Assembly: GCF_014856545.2 (NCBI RefSeq)
Contig: NZ_CP109811.1
Span: forward strand, 1,606,001-1,670,000
Source of the DNA: Mesobacillus jeotgali
Lineage (GTDB): Bacteria > Bacillota > Bacilli > Bacillales > Cytobacillaceae
DNA: 64,000 bases
Reading direction: 5' to 3'
The notes below the pieces were generated by a model. It was not told where the DNA came from, did no database searches, and saw only the letters and a program-made list of their open reading frames with translations. Shown piece by piece: positions 34,977-44,438 of this stretch (position 1 is its first letter; every line of letters starts with the position of its first letter). A program made the translations under genes and the position numbers.

Positions 34977-36368
34977 ATGAAAAAGGTGTCTATCCTGATG
35001 ACCTCAGGATTATTCATAGTTATTTGCGTAGCTGTTCTATGGCAATGGAATGCTTTTTCGGAAGACAGAGGCAAACCAGCTGAACGAAAGGAAGAAACCT
35101 CTATCGTTACTTCGGTGAAGGTGGAGTCGAACCAGCTTCTAGTAAAGCAGGTTTTTTATGGTCTGGAGTCGACCCGGCAATACCAGGCAGTCATCCCGGC
35201 ACAGGCTGCCGAGGTTAAATGCACCGATTCAGAAGAGAATCCATGCGGGGATGGATTGTTGCCTAAAGGAGAAAAGCTTCAGTTTGAGTACATTTTAAAA
35301 ACTGGTCCAGGGCTTTCGCTTCTTTTGAATGATTGGATGATTGTACTGAAGGAAGCAGCGGTCAACAAGACGAGAATTGAGATAATAGACCAATATAACA
35401 GAAAAGGGACATGGGCTGCCGGGCTTCCATTGAAGGGCTTTAAGCAAACGGAATTACTGCGTTATTATGTGTTTGAAGGAGTTCATTCAACTCCTTCGCT
35501 ATATTGGCAGGAAAAGCCGCTTTTTAAACTAAATGGTCAAAAGGGTATCGATTATTATATCAGTAAGAAGGAACAGGTCATTTATGAATTTGACAGTCTT
35601 GGCACCTTTTCCGACAATCATTTAACTGTAGTCATTACAGAGGATCAAAGGGCGATCCATGGAAACGGGCTGTTGCTGGTTGGAAACATGCTGACCGACA
35701 AGGGAATTGAGCGGCAATTGGCAACCGCCTTCCTGGCTTCCAAGTTTGGAACAGACAGGGGCAAAGAAGGCTGGACTATTGAGGCACTCGCTTCACTGGT
35801 TACAAAACAGGAACCGGAAACTGCCAAAAGCAAAGCGATGGCCAGAGAGCTGGCGAATGCTTTGACAACAGAAGAAACTGCTGCATTTGTCACCTATTTT
35901 TCCAAAGAGAGAAATCTTGATGTCAGCTTGCTCGATGAGTATTTATCATCAATCAAAGGGATGAACACAAAGTTCTTCTTAAAAAACAGCCAAAAAGGTC
36001 AAGCAGGATTTCCAATGCTTTTCACAGACTCAAGGAGTGTCATCGTAAATGGAAATGAAAAGGATGAACTGGAGGTTGTGATCAAAGGCAAGGAGCAACT
36101 ATTTCCATTAGTGCCGACCATGGCTGCTCTAGGGTATAAAGCAAAAATAGGAACTGATTTTAATGCAGTGGAACTCTCATCTGACAACAGCCAATACTCC
36201 TTCAACCTGAAGAATAAAACATTCATTCTAGATGGCCAAAGCTTCGGGATTCTTGAAAATCCATTCCAGTACCTGAATGGAGAATGGTACCTGGAAAAGC
36301 GCTGGCTTCATGCGATCTTTAAGGTGCAAATTTCGGAAAGTGATGAAAGGTTATTTCTTGAAACATAA
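34977..36368 (+). CDS. Exported protein with copper amine oxidase-like (stalk) domain
   Basis: 463 residues: N-terminal signal-anchor (ILMTSGLFIVICVAVLW), a long unassigned middle, and a C-terminal part (about 350-455) resembling the copper amine oxidase N-terminal-like domain, including PLVPTMAALGYKAKIGTD and WYLEKRWLHAIFKV. That domain is common in Firmicute cell-surface proteins. GTGGGGAT precedes ATG. The middle (about 60-340) has only one Cys pair (CTDSEENPC). It lies between ylbG and rsmD, where B. subtilis has no such gene as far as I recall. Confidence 0.75.
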   Translation: MKKVSILMTSGLFIVICVAVLWQWNAFSEDRGKPAERKEETSIVTSVKVESNQLLVKQVFYGLESTRQYQAVIPAQAAEVKCTDSEENPCGDGLLPKGEKLQFEYILKTGPGLSLLLNDWMIVLKEAAVNKTRIEIIDQYNRKGTWAAGLPLKGFKQTELLRYYVFEGVHSTPSLYWQEKPLFKLNGQKGIDYYISKKEQVIYEFDSLGTFSDNHLTVVITEDQRAIHGNGLLLVGNMLTDKGIERQLATAFLASKFGTDRGKEGWTIEALASLVTKQEPETAKSKAMARELANALTTEETAAFVTYFSKERNLDVSLLDEYLSSIKGMNTKFFLKNSQKGQAGFPMLFTDSRSVIVNGNEKDELEVVIKGKEQLFPLVPTMAALGYKAKIGTDFNAVELSSDNSQYSFNLKNKTFILDGQSFGILENPFQYLNGEWYLEKRWLHAIFKVQISESDERLFLET

Positions 36369-36388
36369 TTATTTGCAATCTTTTTTAA

Positions 36389-36542
36389 GGCAAAAAAAAA
36401 ATCCCTGCAGTTTCTGCAGGGTCCTTCTATATCCTGTCAACAGGATAGAAGGCAAAGGGAGAGGAGAAACCGGAGGAAGAACTTATGGGGAAACGTAAGT
36501 CTTCTCCGCGGTTGGCAACAACATCCTCAAATTGATGTTGTT
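36389..36542 (-). ncRNA. csfG: Candidate CsfG sporulation small RNA
   Basis: Read on the minus strand, a series of hairpins starts near 36542: AACAACATC/GATGTTGTT (36518-36542), an imperfect GGAGAAGACTTA/TAAGTTCTTCCTCC hairpin (36472-36508), a CU-rich single-stranded part (about 36455-36471), CCTTCTATCCTGT/ACAGGATATAGAAGG (36422-36452), and a perfect terminator CCCTGCAG/CTGCAGGG followed by A then ten T (36392-36421). A sigF-like promoter lies just upstream. In B. subtilis the sporulation RNA CsfG maps to the ylbG-ylbH interval. Location, promoter type and structure agree, but identity is inferred. Confidence 0.65.
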
Positions 36543-36548
36543 AATCAT

Positions 36549-36577
36549 CATTATTTCCACATTAGGAAGGGATATAC
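36549..36577 (-). promoter_or_regulatory. sigF-type promoter for the candidate CsfG RNA
   Basis: On the minus strand GTATA (36573-36577), 14 bases, GGAAATAATG (36549-36558). This fits the sigF consensus as I remember it (GYWTA, about 15 bases, GGNRANANTW) except at the last base. The predicted start is near 36542, at the first hairpin. Confidence 0.6.
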
Positions 36578-36666
36578 ACTTATTTGGTTAATTTTTTATA
36601 TGTGTGGTAGGATAAGGGAGTAATTTACATAAGTTAAAAATGTTTAAATGATTGAGGGATATAAAT

Positions 36667-37239
36667 ATGAGAGTTGTATCAGGTGATTTGAAGGGCCGCG
36701 TTTTGAAAGCGGTACCCGGAACGTCTACTAGGCCTACTACTGATAAAGTGAAGGAATCGCTGTTCAATATGATTGGGCCTTATTTTACAGGAGGATTGGG
36801 CCTTGATTTATTCGCTGGAAGCGGAGGGCTTGGAATTGAAGCTCTAAGCAGAGGCCTGGAGAAAGTAATTTTTGTCGACCGTGAAGGCAAGGCAATACAT
36901 ATCATCAATGAAAACCTTAAATCCTGCGGTTTGGAAGAAAAGGCAGAAGTATACCGAAATGATGCTGTCAGGGCTTTGAAGGCCATTCAAAAAAGAGATC
37001 TAAAGTTCGATTATATATTCTTGGATCCCCCATATAAAAAACAGCAGCTGGTCAAGCTGTTGGAATTGATTGAAAAAGAAAGGCTTATTCATCATGATGG
37101 GTTGATCGTCTGCGAGCATGCTTCTGATATCACCTTGCCAGATAAGGTAGGGGTGCTAGTACAGTCAAGAAACGAAAGTTATGGAATAATCGGAATTACT
37201 CTTTATAAAGTCGATGCAGATGTTGAGGGGGAAATTTAA
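36667..37239 (+). CDS. rsmD: 16S rRNA (guanine966-N2)-methyltransferase RsmD
   Basis: SAM-dependent methyltransferase that modifies G966 of 16S rRNA in the 30S subunit (YlbH in B. subtilis). 190 residues with motif I DLFAGSGGLGIEA (about 45-57) and catalytic FLDPPY. ATG 36667 follows GAGGG; a start 15 bases upstream has no site. coaD starts immediately after the stop, so the two are co-transcribed. Confidence 0.94.
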   Translation: MRVVSGDLKGRVLKAVPGTSTRPTTDKVKESLFNMIGPYFTGGLGLDLFAGSGGLGIEALSRGLEKVIFVDREGKAIHIINENLKSCGLEEKAEVYRNDAVRALKAIQKRDLKFDYIFLDPPYKKQQLVKLLELIEKERLIHHDGLIVCEHASDITLPDKVGVLVQSRNESYGIIGITLYKVDADVEGEI

Positions 37240-37750
<511 letters not shown>

Positions 37751-37763
<13 letters not shown>

Positions 37764-38974
37764 AATAGGCGATTTCCAAGTAACCAGACATAAACAAGTA
37801 AACTGGCGATTGTAATCAAAGGGCCTGCAGTGGTGAGCATATTGTGTGCGTCTGCCAGGCGGCTGCCCTCCGAAGTCAGGTATTCCATTACCGGCAGGGC
37901 ATTCGAAGGCTGGCCATCTTCAAAGTAGCGCTCATAAACTGGTTTCCATAAAATGAACGCATAGAATGCCGCAAAGATTCCGTGAAGGATTCTTGCAAAA
38001 AAGAAAGGTTTGAAGCGTATGTCTGTCTGGGCAAGAATACTGGCAACCTGAGCCTGGACACTAAACCCGCTGAAAGCGAGAATGAAGCTGGTTATTACCG
38101 CCTGATGCATCAAAGTGGCTTCCTGGATCTGGCTGGTCATCTGGCTGCCGAGAGTGATTTCGAATAGGCCTGAAATGAATGGAAGGCTCAAGCTTTCTGT
38201 CATACCAAGCATCACCAGTAGCATTTCGAGGAATTCGGCCAGGAATGCGGTAATGTGAAGATGGAATAATAGTTTATTAATAACCGAGAATAAGATAATG
38301 AAACCGCCAATCATCAACAAGGTCTGGATCGAGGACATCACGGCGTCACCCAGCAGTTTTCCTATCGGGCGATTGTCTTTTATCCTTGTCCTGTGCAAGG
38401 CGGCAAATGCATCCCTGATCGTAAGGTTACGACCCTTTTCCTTTGTGGCATTTTCTTCATTCCTGCCGTAGAACCTCATAACTAACCCTACACTGATGTT
38501 TCCCAGGTAGTGGGCCAGGGCCAAAATAACACCGAGCTGGACATTATAAAAGAACCCAACTGATACTGCGCCAAAGATGAATAGTGGGTTAGATGAATTA
38601 GTAAAAGATACGAGCCTTTCTGCCTCGATTTTTGACAGCTGCCCTTCCTGGCGCATTCTGGCCGTCAGCTTTGCGCCGGCAGGAAAGCCGGAAGCCATGC
38701 CCATCGCCCAGACAAAACCGCCGACACCTGGTACCTTGAACAGCGGCCTCATCAGAGGTTCCAGCAAAACACCAATAAAACGAACGACACCAAATCCAAT
38801 CAGCATTTCGGAAACGATGAAAAAAGGAAGGAGTGAGGGGAAGACAATTTCCCACCACATATTCAAGCCTCTAATCGATGCATCAAAGGATTGCTGGGGA
38901 AAAGAAATGAGTGAAGCAGCCAGTAAAGTGACGGAGGCTGCAAGGAAAAGTGTTTTCATTCTTGATTTTAGCAC
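37751..38974 (-). CDS. ylbJ: Sporulation integral membrane protein YlbJ
   Basis: A 407-residue membrane protein with about eight helices and nucleoside-transporter-like Gate domains, including MASGFPAGAKLTA and SFTNSSNPLFIFGAV. In B. subtilis ylbJ is a mother-cell sporulation gene needed for spore cortex. GTG 38974 has AGGAGG 7 bases upstream and is chosen over ATG 15 bases later. It is convergent with coaD. Confidence 0.92.
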
Positions 38975-39384
38975 CTAAAATCCTCCTTCCTGCGGTCTTG
39001 CTGTGAAACTGTATTAATCAATGGTAAAATAGAGGGAAACTCACCAGAGGGATCGTTTTCCATTCAAGATCCGGTATTTGTACTTACCGGACCGTATGCA
39101 GAAGGCGTTCAAACTTGTTATTCTTTTGAAAGCTGGCAGTGTTCGCGTTGATTATTGCTTTTAGCATTCTTATATGTACCGGGCTATGTTTAAATGAGGC
39201 CGCAAGGGATTCATTTTTATTTTGTTGTCACAGCAAAAAGTTTGCAAAAAGAGCCAGAAAAATACATAAATAATGATTAGTTGTCAGCCTTGTCCTCATA
39301 TAAATCAATATACTCGCTGAACTCCAAATTAGACCAAGTTTAGTCTGTATCGAAAAATTCATGGTTTTAAGGGAGGAAAAAGCT
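38975..39384. other. ylbJ-ylbK intergenic stretch
   Basis: 410 bases between divergent genes. One hairpin TCCGGTA-N8-TACCGGA near 39070-39092. A weak sigE-like -10 (AATACAGT on the minus strand, near 39015) could serve ylbJ but its -35 is poor. No gene seen. Confidence 0.45.
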
Positions 39385-40179
39385 TTGGCAAGTCCAAAGA
39401 TCGGTTTAGCTCTTGGATCAGGAGGGGCACGGGGGTTTGCCCATCTGGGGGTCATAAAAGTTTTAAGAGATGAAGGCATCCCAATCGACTTGATTGCCGG
39501 GAGCAGCATGGGTGCACTAGTGGCTTCATTTTACGGTGCGGGCCTTGACGTCGACCGGCTTTATAAACTATCGCGTGTGTTCAAACGGAAGTATTATCTC
39601 GATTTTACGGTCCCTAAGATGGGATTTATCGCCGGCAAAAGGGTGAAGGAGCTCATCAGGATTTTCACCCATGGCAAAATGATCGAGGAGCTGGATATCC
39701 CGATTGGCATTGTTGCAACAGACCTAATGTCAGGTGAGAAGGTCGTCTTTACAAAAGGACCTGTGGCGGAAGCTGTAAGGGCAAGCATCGCAATCCCGGG
39801 AATTTTTGTTCCCGAAAAGCTGGACGGAAGATTGTTCGTTGATGGCGGAGTTGTTGACCGGATTCCTGTTTCTGTCGCTAAGGAGATGGGAGCAGATATT
39901 GTGATCGCAGTGGATGTATCCAGCGTGAAGATCAAAAACGAGGATGTTACCTCAATTTTCGATGTGATCATGCAGAGTATTGATATCATGCAAATGGAGC
40001 TGGTCGCAAATCGAGAGGTTGCTTCAGATGTAATGCTCAGGCCGCCAGTTGAAATGTTTAATTCAAAAGCATTCACTAATATTGAAGAAATCATCGCAAT
40101 CGGTGAAGAAGAAGCTAAAAAGCACATTGATAAGATAAGAAAGTGCATTGAACAATGGAAGGAGCCACAAACAGAATGA
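39385..40179 (+). CDS. ylbK: Patatin-like phospholipase YlbK
   Basis: A 264-residue RssA/NTE-type patatin: oxyanion motif GSGGARG (about 11-17), nucleophile GSSMG (about 40-44), and the Asp of the Ser-Asp dyad in DGGVVD (about 153). It is therefore probably an active lipid hydrolase, cytoplasmic or membrane-associated. TTG 39385 has GGGAGG 8 bases upstream. It overlaps the ylbL start by ATGA. Confidence 0.9.
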   Translation: MASPKIGLALGSGGARGFAHLGVIKVLRDEGIPIDLIAGSSMGALVASFYGAGLDVDRLYKLSRVFKRKYYLDFTVPKMGFIAGKRVKELIRIFTHGKMIEELDIPIGIVATDLMSGEKVVFTKGPVAEAVRASIAIPGIFVPEKLDGRLFVDGGVVDRIPVSVAKEMGADIVIAVDVSSVKIKNEDVTSIFDVIMQSIDIMQMELVANREVASDVMLRPPVEMFNSKAFTNIEEIIAIGEEEAKKHIDKIRKCIEQWKEPQTE

Positions 40180-41201
40180 GCAGAAAAAAGTCAATAGGTC
40201 TGTCTATATTGGCAGCTATATTAATAATGGCTAGCGCTCTTTTTTACTTGCCTTACTATGTTACAAAACCGGGAATGGCAAAGGAGCTGGAACCGATTGT
40301 CGAGGTTGAGGACGGTTATGATGAAGAAGGAAGTTTCATGCTGACGACAGTCAGGATGGGAAGAGCGAATATTTATGCCTATGTTATTGCCAAGCTGAGC
40401 AAATACCAGGAAATCTTTCCAGTAGAAGATATAAGGGCGGAAAATGAATCGGACGAAGAATATAATATTCGCCAGTTGCACATGATGGATAACTCGAAGA
40501 CATCGGCAATAGAGGTCGCCTATAAAAAAGCGGGAAAACCAGTTGGCTACAACTATAAAGGAGTTTATGTATTAAGGATAATGGATGGAATGCCTGCTGA
40601 AGGCAAGCTTATGCCTGGCGATCTAGTTTTCAAGGTAGATGGTAATGAATTTGAATCATCTGATGAATTCATTGAATATGTTAGTTCAAAAAAGCCAGGG
40701 GATAAGGTCGAGCTCTCATATAAACGGAATGGGAAGACGAATTCAGTGGAAATTCCACTAAAGGCACTGGATGATGGCAGCAATCGACCGGTAGTAGGGA
40801 TCCAGCTTGTGGATGACAAAGAGATCGACGTTGAGCCTGATGTAACAGTACAATCGGAGGAAATCGGCGGACCATCGGCTGGACTTATGTTTTCTTTGGA
40901 AATCTACAACCAATTGACCGAGGAAGATTTGACAAAAGGGTATGAAATAGCTGGTACAGGCACAATGAGTCCCGACGGAACGGTAGGTAGAATCGGGGGA
41001 ATCCAGCAGAAAGTAGTAGCTGCGGATAAGGCAGGTGCGGAAATCTTCTTTGCTCCGTTTGAAAAAGGTGCAAAGGGATCGAACTATGAAGAAGCACTTA
41101 TAGCGGCTAAAGATATTGGTACGAAAATGAAAATAGTTCCTGTGGATACTTTTGATGAAGCTGTATCGTATCTGGAAAATTTAAAAGAAAAATCAAGCTG
41201 A
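40176..41201 (+). CDS. ylbL: Lon-like PDZ serine protease YlbL
   Basis: 341 residues: N-terminal membrane helix, PDZ domain (about 115-205, GVYVLRIMDGMPAEGKLMPGD) and a C-terminal Lon S16 protease domain with Ser in GGPSAGLMF (about 232) and Lys in KVVAADKAGAE (about 277). In B. subtilis YlbL cleaves the SOS division inhibitor YneA. ATG 40176 overlaps the ylbK stop (ATGA), so translation is coupled. Confidence 0.93.
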   Translation: MSRKKSIGLSILAAILIMASALFYLPYYVTKPGMAKELEPIVEVEDGYDEEGSFMLTTVRMGRANIYAYVIAKLSKYQEIFPVEDIRAENESDEEYNIRQLHMMDNSKTSAIEVAYKKAGKPVGYNYKGVYVLRIMDGMPAEGKLMPGDLVFKVDGNEFESSDEFIEYVSSKKPGDKVELSYKRNGKTNSVEIPLKALDDGSNRPVVGIQLVDDKEIDVEPDVTVQSEEIGGPSAGLMFSLEIYNQLTEEDLTKGYEIAGTGTMSPDGTVGRIGGIQQKVVAADKAGAEIFFAPFEKGAKGSNYEEALIAAKDIGTKMKIVPVDTFDEAVSYLENLKEKSS

Positions 41202-41220
41202 AGCTAGCTTGATTTTTTTT
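41190..41220 (+). terminator. Terminator after ylbL
   Basis: Stem AAATCAAGCT with AGCTTGATTT and a T-run. Confidence 0.88.
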
Positions 41221-41242
41221 ATCTTATAGATTTAATTAAGGT

Positions 41243-42469
41243 TCATCGACGGCTATCTTTCAACATGATTGGGGGCCGGCTGAATTCTTCCGTAAGCAGC
41301 TGTTCCTGGCCATGATCCTTCTGGCCAAGAGCATAAATCCTTGATGCTTTGATATCGAGTTCGATGTCAGGGTCAGAAAAGGCAGATAGTTTTGAAACAA
41401 GCGGCAGACTGAAATCCTTCTTTTTGGAATTCAGGTAGGAACGGCCTTTTTCCGTAGCACCTAATAACCTTAAATAACTCACTGTTTTTTCGCTCGTTTT
41501 CATGGTGTCTTTGCGTGTATTCGTTAAAATATGCAGGCATACTCTCTGCAGCCTTGTCCATGTATATCGCTTGGTTTTGATTGATTCCATGAATTGCTGA
41601 AAAGAGCGAGAGGCAGATGCTGCGGCAAGCAATCTATTCTCCAGTCCTTCTTCGACTTCATAGAACTCCGTTAATTCTGCTGGATTGCTTTGGGTCAGTT
41701 TATATTTTAATAAAGGCCAGTAATTTTCCCAGGAATGAAAACTGCCATATTGATCTCTGTAGTTTATTAGCTGAGCATAGGTTGTTTCCGGTACGTATTG
41801 CTTGATTGTTTCAATCTCTCCTGCCGATCCAAATAAAGCTTTACGTATGCTTGTCGCGCTGGCTATTGTGGCTGATGCGAAATGCTCGTCATGATAGCCG
41901 GCATTCTTCCTGGTGATCGTTTCCGCTTTCATTGAGCTTTTTTGCCTGATGATCGCCTGTATGTAATGAAGTCCGAGAATGTTATTCGGCTTTGAAATAT
42001 CGATGAAGCTTTCAGATGGAGCAAGCGATTGGAAGCTAAGAGCGATTGATTTAGGGTAACTATGGCCTTCCCCAGTATAAAATTTTATTTTACTCTGGAA
42101 TTCCTCATTGTTTTCCTCAAGAAAGGCAACCGTATTAGTGAATGCTTCCAAATCACCGGATTCGCTGCCGAAACAAAGAGTATCGCAACCAGCAGCGGAA
42201 AGAATCGAAACAGCTCCTTCTGCAAAAGTTTCTGCATGCTGTGTCGCAAAACGGTAAGGAAGTTCAAAGACGATATCAACGCCTGCTTCAAGAGCCATCT
42301 TTGTCCTTGCCCATTTCGAGACAAGGGCCGGTTCACCGCGCTGAAGGAAATTTCCGCTCATCGCCGCAATCGAAAGATCTGCATCAGTTTGTTCCTTCGC
42401 CTGTTGCAGGTGGAATAAATGGCCATTATGGAAAGGATTATACTCAACAACAACGCCAACTGCTTTCAT
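41243..42469 (-). CDS. tmcAL: tRNA(Met) cytidine acetate ligase TmcAL (YlbM)
   Basis: Forms N4-acetylcytidine at the wobble base of elongator tRNA-Met from acetate and ATP. 408 residues with a nucleotidyltransferase fold: VVEYNPFHNGHLFHL carries the HxGH-type ATP motif, and SGNFLQRGEPALVSKW follows. ATG has GGAGTG upstream. Transcribed opposite to the neighbours, as in other Bacilli. Confidence 0.92.
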   Translation of the reverse strand: MKAVGVVVEYNPFHNGHLFHLQQAKEQTDADLSIAAMSGNFLQRGEPALVSKWARTKMALEAGVDIVFELPYRFATQHAETFAEGAVSILSAAGCDTLCFGSESGDLEAFTNTVAFLEENNEEFQSKIKFYTGEGHSYPKSIALSFQSLAPSESFIDISKPNNILGLHYIQAIIRQKSSMKAETITRKNAGYHDEHFASATIASATSIRKALFGSAGEIETIKQYVPETTYAQLINYRDQYGSFHSWENYWPLLKYKLTQSNPAELTEFYEVEEGLENRLLAAASASRSFQQFMESIKTKRYTWTRLQRVCLHILTNTRKDTMKTSEKTVSYLRLLGATEKGRSYLNSKKKDFSLPLVSKLSAFSDPDIELDIKASRIYALGQKDHGQEQLLTEEFSRPPIMLKDSRR

Positions 42470-42559
42470 TCTGGCACTCCTTCATGTTAAGATTGATATT
42501 GCATTGTCTTGAAGTTTAATTTAAAGTATGTATGTAAATTATAGTGTAAAGAAAAAATA

Positions 42560-42589
42560 TTGACAAATGATTATACGAAGGGCTATAAT
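42560..42589 (+). promoter_or_regulatory. sigA promoter for ylbN-rpmF
   Basis: TTGACA (42560-42565), 18 bases, TATAAT (42584-42589), both perfect hexamers, about 27 bases before the ylbN start. Confidence 0.85.
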
Positions 42590-42615
42590 TACCTTTGTTG
42601 CCTTGGGGTGATTCT

Positions 42616-43140
42616 ATGAAATGGACAATAAGTCAGATACAAAAACATCGAAACAAGGACTTTCTGATTGACGAGTTTGTCCGAATGGACTCGATTAAGG
42701 AAACAGATCCGACAATCCGTGAGGTATCTCCCATCCATCTAACTGGAAGGGCAGATATCAGTGCCACAAGAGTGACATTCCATGTACGGATTGATGGCCA
42801 CCTGATCCTGCCTTGTTCACGGACACTGGTTGATGTAAAACATCCAATTGATGTGGAAACTACTGAAACTTTCATGTTAAACAGCCACGACTATGAGGCT
42901 GATGAGGAAGTTCATCAAGTAACAGGCGATGTCCTTGACCTTGAACCAATCATCAGGGAAATCTTGCTAGTGGAAGTTCCATTGCAAGTATACTGTGATG
43001 ATAGCGCTGGACAAGAAGGCGCACCCCAGTCAGGTAAGGATTGGGAAGTAATCGAGGAACAGGAGAAATCCGAAAAACTTGATCCCCGACTTGCCGGGCT
43101 TGCAAAATTCTTTGAGGATTCTAAGGATTCCTCTGACTAA
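42616..43140 (+). CDS. ylbN: DUF177 (YceD family) protein YlbN
   Basis: A 174-residue protein of the YceD/DUF177 family (LTGRADISATRVTFHVRI, CSRTLVDVKHPI), conserved upstream of rpmF in bacteria and linked to 23S rRNA synthesis or ribosome assembly. GGGGTGA precedes ATG 42616; the upstream open frame lacks a site. It forms one unit with rpmF. Confidence 0.92.
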   Translation: MKWTISQIQKHRNKDFLIDEFVRMDSIKETDPTIREVSPIHLTGRADISATRVTFHVRIDGHLILPCSRTLVDVKHPIDVETTETFMLNSHDYEADEEVHQVTGDVLDLEPIIREILLVEVPLQVYCDDSAGQEGAPQSGKDWEVIEEQEKSEKLDPRLAGLAKFFEDSKDSSD

Positions 43141-43220
43141 TTGATTAAAAAAGAGCGTGGAGGTCCAGAAAAGGACTGGCCTTCATAAACTTTCTTATTC
43201 CTTTTAAGGAGGTGGGAAGA

Positions 43221-43394
43221 ATGGCTGTACCATTTAGAAGAACGTCTAAAACTGCGAAAAGAAAACGCCGTACTCATTTTAAATTACAAGTTCCGGGTAT
43301 GGTAGCATGCCCTAACTGCGGTGAAATGAAACTTGCTCACCGTGTGTGCAAAGCTTGCGGAACATACAAAGGGAAAGAAGTTGTAAACGACTAA
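43221..43394 (+). CDS. rpmF: 50S ribosomal protein L32
   Basis: 57 residues starting [17 protein letters not shown], with a zinc ribbon (CPNCGE and CKACG). This is the zinc-binding C+ form of L32. AAGGAGG precedes ATG 43221. Second gene of the ylbN unit, with a strong terminator after it. Confidence 0.97.
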   Translation: MAVPFRRTSKTAKRKRRTHFKLQVPGMVACPNCGEMKLAHRVCKACGTYKGKEVVND

Positions 43395-43404
43395 TTTTCT
43401 CGTG

Positions 43405-43444
43405 AAAAAGCACAGGATGCAACTGCATCCCTGTGCTTTTTTTC
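43405..43444 (+). terminator. Terminator after rpmF
   Basis: Stem AAAAAGCACAGG-ATGCA with TGCAT-CCCTGTGCTTTTT (one bulge), followed by T-run. Confidence 0.88.
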
Positions 43445-43588
43445 GTTTAAGCGGACTTGAAAAAATCATCTGCCTGCAAGAAGTGGGACATTGGCGCACG
43501 AGTCCTGCTTTAATTCATACTCCAAGCACTTTTTATATGTACTGAATATTGATAAAATTTAGTGGACGAGAATATTAGGAGGAGCACA

Positions 43589-44359
43589 ATGGATCCATAC
43601 ATAATTTCTAAAGAAAAAGATGGAGTACTGCTATTTACAATCAACAGGCCTGACAGGAGAAATGCCATCGACTATGATGTGATGAACGGACTGGAAAAAG
43701 CAATCGAGCTCGCTGCTGGAAACGATGTTAAAGTATTTGCTATTACGGGGGCAGGCGGCCAGGCATTTTGTTCTGGAGGCGATTTATCAGCCTTTCATCG
43801 TTTAAAAACAGAGTCGCAGGCGTATGGGATGCTTTCAAGGATGGCTAGTATTTTATACAAGCTGCTTGTCCTTCCAAAACCGACTATTGCCATTCTGAAT
43901 GGTTCTGCTGTAGGAGGAGGGTGCGAAATTGCTTCAGCATGCGACTTCAGGATTGGAAGAGAAGGGATGAAAGCGGGCTTTGTCCAGGGAAACCTAGCCA
44001 TTACGACTGGCTGGGGAGGAGGCTCGATCCTCTTGGAGAAACTTCCACAGAATATCGCGATGAAAATGCTGCTTGATGCGAAAATATATACTGCAGAAGA
44101 ACTCGTGGAAATTGGATTCATCCACCATATTTATAAAGAACATCCGACAGATGCCTGTCTCTCATTTATGGAAGGCAGCTTGAATAAAGAGACAACTGTT
44201 TTAGAAGCCTATAAAACTTTAATGAATAAAAAATGGGAGCTCTTATCAATGAGAGAAAGGATGGAAGAGGAAGCTGCGAGATGTGCTGTATTGTGGGAAC
44301 AGGAAGTCCATCACGATAAAGTGGACGAATTCATGAGTAAAAAAAATAAAAATAATTAG
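43589..44359 (+). CDS. Enoyl-CoA hydratase/isomerase family protein (crotonase fold)
   Basis: 256 residues with crotonase-fold oxyanion parts: FCSGGDLSAF (about 55-64) and GSAVGGGCEIASACDFRIG (about 102-120). Where true hydratases have a PE(V/I)-x-LG segment bearing a catalytic Glu, this protein has FVQGNLAITTGWGGG. That resembles decarboxylase or hydrolase branches of the superfamily (ECHDC1-like GWGG) more than hydratases. AGGAGG precedes ATG 43589. It lies between rpmF and gerR, about 2.4 kb before a biotin-dependent carboxylase operon. Function is uncertain. Confidence 0.8.
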   Translation: MDPYIISKEKDGVLLFTINRPDRRNAIDYDVMNGLEKAIELAAGNDVKVFAITGAGGQAFCSGGDLSAFHRLKTESQAYGMLSRMASILYKLLVLPKPTIAILNGSAVGGGCEIASACDFRIGREGMKAGFVQGNLAITTGWGGGSILLEKLPQNIAMKMLLDAKIYTAEELVEIGFIHHIYKEHPTDACLSFMEGSLNKETTVLEAYKTLMNKKWELLSMRERMEEEAARCAVLWEQEVHHDKVDEFMSKKNKNN

Positions 44360-44438
44360 CAGGGTATTAGGTGATATCAGTCTATCTTTCCTATTAGATG
44401 CATATGAATGAATAAAAAACAATAGGAGGGATTTATTG

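Noticed and set aside
39594..40148. Minus-strand open frame of 184 codons inside ylbK
   Set aside because: Lies wholly antisense to a clear patatin gene, is Ser/Thr/Ile-rich as expected for a complementary frame, and has no ribosome site.
44405..44414. FadR-like operator half site TGAATGAATA before gerR
   Set aside because: Only the left half matches the fatty acid regulator consensus; the right half is A-rich with no TCATTCA.
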